Positions 13,293 through 16,797 of a DNA stretch of 16,797 bases are shown one piece after another. This DNA comes from Treponema sp. GTDB taxonomy: Bacteria > Spirochaetota > Spirochaetia > Treponematales > Breznakiellaceae. The translations under genes and the position numbers were made by a program. A model generated the notes under the pieces. That model saw only the letters and a list, made by a program, of their open reading frames with translations. It was not told the DNA's origin and did not search any database. Position 1 is the first letter of the stretch; each line of letters begins with the position of its first letter. The stretch is from positions 1 to 16,797 of the forward strand of contig JAIWNU010000132.1 in NCBI GenBank assembly GCA_020216655.1. Direction: 5' to 3'.

Positions 13293-16200
13293 TTAGGAGA
13301 GCAGAACAGAGGCAGGAATTATAGCTTCTATTTTAACTATGCTGCCATCCCGGTTAAAGAGCCTGCGGCTATGATCGGTATCAAGGGCGAGACTTGAGAT
13401 TTTGAACACCTCTGTTTTACCAGACCCTGGAATGTTCTGGTGAACAAGAATGCCCGCTTCGCCATTTGCTCCAAGACGGTATTCAAAGGGAACCCCGCAA
13501 TAGGTAAATGCGAGGCGGCCGTCAGCCAAAAACTCCGATTTTTTAAGCAAAATCGGATCCAGGACGAGCTGTCCGTTCCGGATGCTCAAGCCCAATTCTC
13601 CCCAGCGGGTAATGACCTCTTCCTTTACTTGCCCGGTCATGCCCGGCTGTTTTGCACCCTGGCCTGCGGGCGTGTGGGAATAGGGGTCGGTCGGGAAGGC
13701 CCCATAGACTTCGGGCTTTTTGTTAAACCCAAGCCCCTTGCGTACATCGTAGTATGCTTCGATAAGGCCCTGGCGGATTTCTTTGTCCTGTTCCAGTAGC
13801 AGTGTTTCCTGAAGGGCCAATAGCAGCTTGGACACCATGTGCCAGTAAATGCTGCCCAGTCCTTCATAGGCATAAAAGGTTCCCGACCGGCCGGTAAAGC
13901 TGCGGTGATGGAATGTTTTTTCGTACAGGTCCAATATGGCCTGTTTATCGTTCTGGACAAGAACGGCCAGAGCCGGATCTTCTGCTTCGATATGATGGAG
14001 CATCTTTTCCAGATCCTTGGCATTGCGGAACTGGGCGTTAAAGTGACCCATACCATGGATATCCAGCTTAATAATCCGGTGGTCATCCTGTTCAAGAAGC
14101 TTTTTCAAAAGCTTAATAGATTCAACTTCCGACTTCGGAACGCGGTTTTTTTCCAGGAAATGGGGTAATTCCTTATCTGGATACAGAATATAGGAATACT
14201 GGTCTTCCCGGAAAAGCCTGCCGTGACGGAGGGCTTTAAAGACCGCAAGGCTTTCAGAACCGGTGAGCGCCCGGGACGAAAGGACTGCCACCTGGCCTTC
14301 GAGCATTTCATCAAGATAGTGGAGGGTAATGCTGCCGTCCTGTTCTACACTAAAGGTGTTGTACGCATGGTAAAGGCCGTCGCTCCGGCGGTTTTTCTGG
14401 ATAGTGTACAGGATATGGGATTTAAAGCGTTTAAGCTGTTCCAGCAGTTCGTGCCGTGAAAGCGCGGCTGTTTTGCCGCTGTAACCATTCATGTACAGGC
14501 TTTCCCGGAATGTTTCGTAGATCTTTCCGGCTTTATCCATAAAGTTCCGGCGGCCCTGGGGTGTGTCTGCTGCCGCAGGGTCGGTGTCCGCAAAAATACG
14601 GCCCAGGTCCTGCAGGCAGGCGTAGGTTTCTTCAGGCAGAGCAAAGGCCGATGCATCGGATTCGCTGTACAGTTGAATGGCGAAATCTACATAGCGGTGC
14701 AGGTAATACAGGGTTACCATAGAAAGGCCGTAGCCAGCCAGGGCGTTGTTGGCATCATTCCATTCGGGCCGTTGGGTGTTGAGCCAGATGCCGCCGCCGG
14801 GAACCAGGTTTGCAAGCTTTGCAAGAAGGATTGCCAAGAATTTTGCCGTAAAAGACACGAGGGCTACCGACTTGTCGCTGTTCAGAACGAGCTTTGCATC
14901 GGTTCCCAGCTCTGCCACAAGCTTTTCTATGGCGTGATGCCGCTGGTGATCAAAGTCTATGGTTGACCGGGGATTGGCAAGAATATCCTTATAGGGCTTT
15001 AAGTGGTAAGGAACGTTGGCGCTGGAATACCGGGGCTGGTCCAGGGCAGCCAAAAGGCCCTTTTTGTCCAGGTTATACTGGAATTCCAGCAGTTTTAAGA
15101 GGTAAATCACCTGGTGATCCCCCCAATAGCCAATGTTTGACCAGGGGTTATCAGGCTCCACCACTTCCCAGTCTATGCCGTCCCGGGTAATCCGGTAGGG
15201 GTTAAAACCTTCCGGGGTAAGGGCATTAAGGAATTTGGACACCATGCCTTCGATATAACCAGGATAGGAATAGGCGAGGGCTTCCCAGTTCTGGAATATA
15301 TCCCGCCAGTTTCCCTGGTAGTTAAGCTTGCGCCGGCCCTTGTCGTCCTTAAGCTCAATGGAGAACCGGTTCCAGGGCCGGCTCGGGTCACCATGGCGCC
15401 GCGAGAAGGTAAGGGGCAGGTATTCCAGCGCAATCCGTTCGAGCTGGGCATTGTTCTGGGACCGGACCTGATGAAGAAGGGTAAAATAATTGATGATTTT
15501 TCCGAGCCCGGCTACGGTTTGCGCCATGATCGGGGCCAGTGCCTTGTTTCGTACCTTTACAAAGGCCACTAGGTCTTCGGCGGATATATCGTAGGCGTCG
15601 GCAAAAAAGCCGCCCCGCATTATATTAAAGAGCACGTTAGCCTTGTGGTGAATACAGGTTATCTCTTCTGCGCTGTGCTGGATACCGTCGGCTGCTGCAA
15701 GGTAGCTTTCCAGCTGGGCCTGGGTTTTTTTAACATCCTCTCGCAGCAGGGCCTCGGCCTTTTTCTTGTCCCGGATTGTTTCTCGCAGGGCAATAGCTGC
15801 GCTGGCATCCAGGTTCGTGTCAAAGACCTGGTACCATTCATCCTGGGCTCCTGCGGCGAGCTTAATGGTTTGGTACAATAAATGACTTGGCCGCTGTCCC
15901 TTAAGTACCGGTGTTTCCGGCAGGGGGAGCCCGTACTTAAAGGCCTCATTGGTCTCGTGGGCCAGGTAAATCCTGCCGTTCCGGCTGAACCAGCCCGCAT
16001 TGGCAAAAAGACCCTCGCTTGGTTCTGCCTTGTCGGTGACTATGGAACTAACCGCAAAGAGGGCCATACCGGTTTCTTGGTCTAAATCGGTTTTTTTATA
16101 GGCATCCAGAAGTACGCTGTTGGCATTTTGGAAATCGGCACTCGTACAGGCGGGCATAATATTCTGGCAGCCGTCAAGTATTTCTATAGTACGTTCTGCC

Positions 16201-16700
16201 TTTCCAAGGTTCAGTATCCTGCTGTGCCGGACAAGACCAAAGCGGTCACTGCTGGTCCATCCATACTGGAAGGCAAGAGCCAGGTCATGATTTATTTCTT
16301 CAAAATAGACGCTGGAGCCGCTTGTGTTTTTATACAGGTTCCGCTCTATGTTCCAGATTCCCGCGCTGCAGGATGAAAAGGGTTCCCAATACCAAGCATC
16401 CTTTCCGTCCGCCACTTTTATGGCCGTAAAGGACCCGGTATAGGGTTTCCCGTCCGCCACCTTGTCCGCAGTATAATAGGGGAAAATCGCATAGTCGGCA
16501 TTTTTCCGGCCTGCGGTAATTCCGCCATTGGACCAAATAAAGTTCCACACATCGGAGGCACTAACGATGGTCATGAAAAGGGGCGGCATCGCATCAATAT
16601 GGGAAATCTTAAAATAGGTATCATCCAAAAAGGAAACCAGGCCGCTCTGTACCTGTTCGTTCCCCGTGGTCTGTAATGAAGAAAGCCGTAATCCGTTCAT
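13293..16700 (-). CDS. large GH94-related phosphorylase (probable beta-1,3-glucan phosphorylase, GH149/GH161-like)
   Basis: The 1135-residue cytoplasmic protein looks like a large inverting glycoside phosphorylase related to cellobiose phosphorylase. The N-terminal beta-sandwich half (about 1-300) includes SNGGITAGRKNADYAIFPYY (58-77), DAWYWEPFS (101-109) and RHSRILNLGKAERTIEI. A helical linker (about 305-345) leads to an (alpha/alpha)6-barrel region (about 350-1000). This has RRHGDPSRPWNRF (434-446), NYQGNWRDIFQNWEAL (460-475) and IGYWGDHQVIYLLKLLE (523-539), where D528 is a candidate catalytic acid. A second GRSGTFYAYEGLGSIYWHM block follows. Cellobiose phosphorylases (GH94) are about 800 residues; GH149 and GH161 beta-1,3-glucan phosphorylases are near 1100, which fits better. 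There is no signal peptide. The ATG has AGGAG 6 nt upstream. It converges with the GH30 gene, consistent with a shared beta-glucan pathway. The family is fairly secure; substrate and exact GH family are inferred. Confidence 0.8.
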   Translation of the reverse strand: MNGLRLSSLQTTGNEQVQSGLVSFLDDTYFKISHIDAMPPLFMTIVSASDVWNFIWSNGGITAGRKNADYAIFPYYTADKVADGKPYTGSFTAIKVADGKDAWYWEPFSSCSAGIWNIERNLYKNTSGSSVYFEEINHDLALAFQYGWTSSDRFGLVRHSRILNLGKAERTIEILDGCQNIMPACTSADFQNANSVLLDAYKKTDLDQETGMALFAVSSIVTDKAEPSEGLFANAGWFSRNGRIYLAHETNEAFKYGLPLPETPVLKGQRPSHLLYQTIKLAAGAQDEWYQVFDTNLDASAAIALRETIRDKKKAEALLREDVKKTQAQLESYLAAADGIQHSAEEITCIHHKANVLFNIMRGGFFADAYDISAEDLVAFVKVRNKALAPIMAQTVAGLGKIINYFTLLHQVRSQNNAQLERIALEYLPLTFSRRHGDPSRPWNRFSIELKDDKGRRKLNYQGNWRDIFQNWEALAYSYPGYIEGMVSKFLNALTPEGFNPYRITRDGIDWEVVEPDNPWSNIGYWGDHQVIYLLKLLEFQYNLDKKGLLAALDQPRYSSANVPYHLKPYKDILANPRSTIDFDHQRHHAIEKLVAELGTDAKLVLNSDKSVALVSFTAKFLAILLAKLANLVPGGGIWLNTQRPEWNDANNALAGYGLSMVTLYYLHRYVDFAIQLYSESDASAFALPEETYACLQDLGRIFADTDPAAADTPQGRRNFMDKAGKIYETFRESLYMNGYSGKTAALSRHELLEQLKRFKSHILYTIQKNRRSDGLYHAYNTFSVEQDGSITLHYLDEMLEGQVAVLSSRALTGSESLAVFKALRHGRLFREDQYSYILYPDKELPHFLEKNRVPKSEVESIKLLKKLLEQDDHRIIKLDIHGMGHFNAQFRNAKDLEKMLHHIEAEDPALAVLVQNDKQAILDLYEKTFHHRSFTGRSGTFYAYEGLGSIYWHMVSKLLLALQETLLLEQDKEIRQGLIEAYYDVRKGLGFNKKPEVYGAFPTDPYSHTPAGQGAKQPGMTGQVKEEVITRWGELGLSIRNGQLVLDPILLKKSEFLADGRLAFTYCGVPFEYRLGANGEAGILVHQNIPGSGKTEVFKISSLALDTDHSRRLFNRDGSIVKIEAIIPASVLLS

Positions 16701-16797
16701 ATAGAGCTCCTATAAAAAGTCAACCGGGAGGTTGACGATTTTAACTCATAGAGACCGGCAACGCCGATCATGCGGTTTTCGCTATGGAGATCCGCAT
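16697..16797 (-). CDS. possible C-terminus of an upstream gene (partial, unrecognised)
   Basis: A minus-strand frame is open from the window edge to a TGA that overlaps the phosphorylase ATG as ATGA. The visible 32 residues include ENRMIGVAGLYELKSS and end in FYRSSI. I do not recognise it. The stop-start overlap is typical of operon partners, but a frame this short can be open by chance, and the hairpin at 16714-16736 would lie inside it. The other frames close at about 16768-16766 and 16785-16783. Confidence 0.3.
   Translation of the reverse strand, partial: ADLHSENRMIGVAGLYELKSSTSRLTFYRSSI
16714..16736 (-). promoter_or_regulatory. terminator-like hairpin next to the phosphorylase ribosome binding site
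   Basis: On the minus strand GTCAACC-TCCC-GGTTGAC (16719-16736) is followed by TTTTT (16714-16718) and, two bases later, by the AGGAG of the phosphorylase gene. There is no room for a promoter between this hairpin and the ATG. If it terminates transcription, the gene is reached only by read-through, as in an attenuator. It could also act by masking the ribosome binding site. Confidence 0.5.

Overview
The window is about 16.8 kb of compact, moderately GC-rich bacterial DNA. The gene content suggests an anaerobic, saccharolytic, motile spirochaete, probably of the Treponema/Spirochaeta group: sugar ABC transport, a YesM/YesN-type sensor pair, an [FeFe]-hydrogenase-like chemoreceptor, a large beta-glucan phosphorylase-type enzyme and a DUF523-DUF1722 protein. 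The organism is inferred, because no rRNA or tRNA is present. I see no mobile element or CRISPR array.

Region 1 (1-5801, minus strand) is a sugar-sensing and uptake locus. In transcription order it holds a membrane histidine kinase with a Cache-like sensor, an AraC-type response regulator, a membrane-anchored protein with two periplasmic sugar-binding domains in tandem, and a YtfQ-type binding protein that runs off the left edge. The second half of the tandem protein is a close paralogue of the adjacent YtfQ. This suggests a duplicated transporter binding protein that became a sensor. Three direct repeats about two helical turns apart sit just upstream of ytfQ and look like the response-regulator target.

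Region 2 (5905-9162, minus strand) is a two-gene operon. The first gene fuses ferredoxin clusters, an H-cluster hydrogenase domain, a further Fe-S domain and a chemoreceptor signalling domain. It has no membrane segment, so it is a candidate soluble H2 or redox chemoreceptor. The second gene, 3 nt downstream, encodes a DUF2974 lipase-like alpha/beta hydrolase.

Region 3 (9313-11642, plus strand) holds a DUF523-DUF1722 Fe-S protein (TudS-like desulfidase plus YbgA-like domain), a flavin-reductase-like protein and the nucleotidase SurE.

Region 4 (11643-16797) holds two convergent carbohydrate enzymes separated by a strong bidirectional terminator. A GH30 glycosidase on the plus strand has a perfect 18-bp LacI-type palindrome overlapping its promoter. 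A 1135-residue phosphorylase of the GH94/GH149/GH161 type lies on the minus strand. Neither has a secretion signal, which fits intracellular breakdown of imported beta-glucan oligosaccharides.

Two classes of translation start are visible. Most genes have strong GGAGG-type ribosome binding sites. The kinase, flavin-reductase and surE genes have none, and instead have a -10-like box 6-9 nt before the start codon, which suggests leaderless mRNAs.
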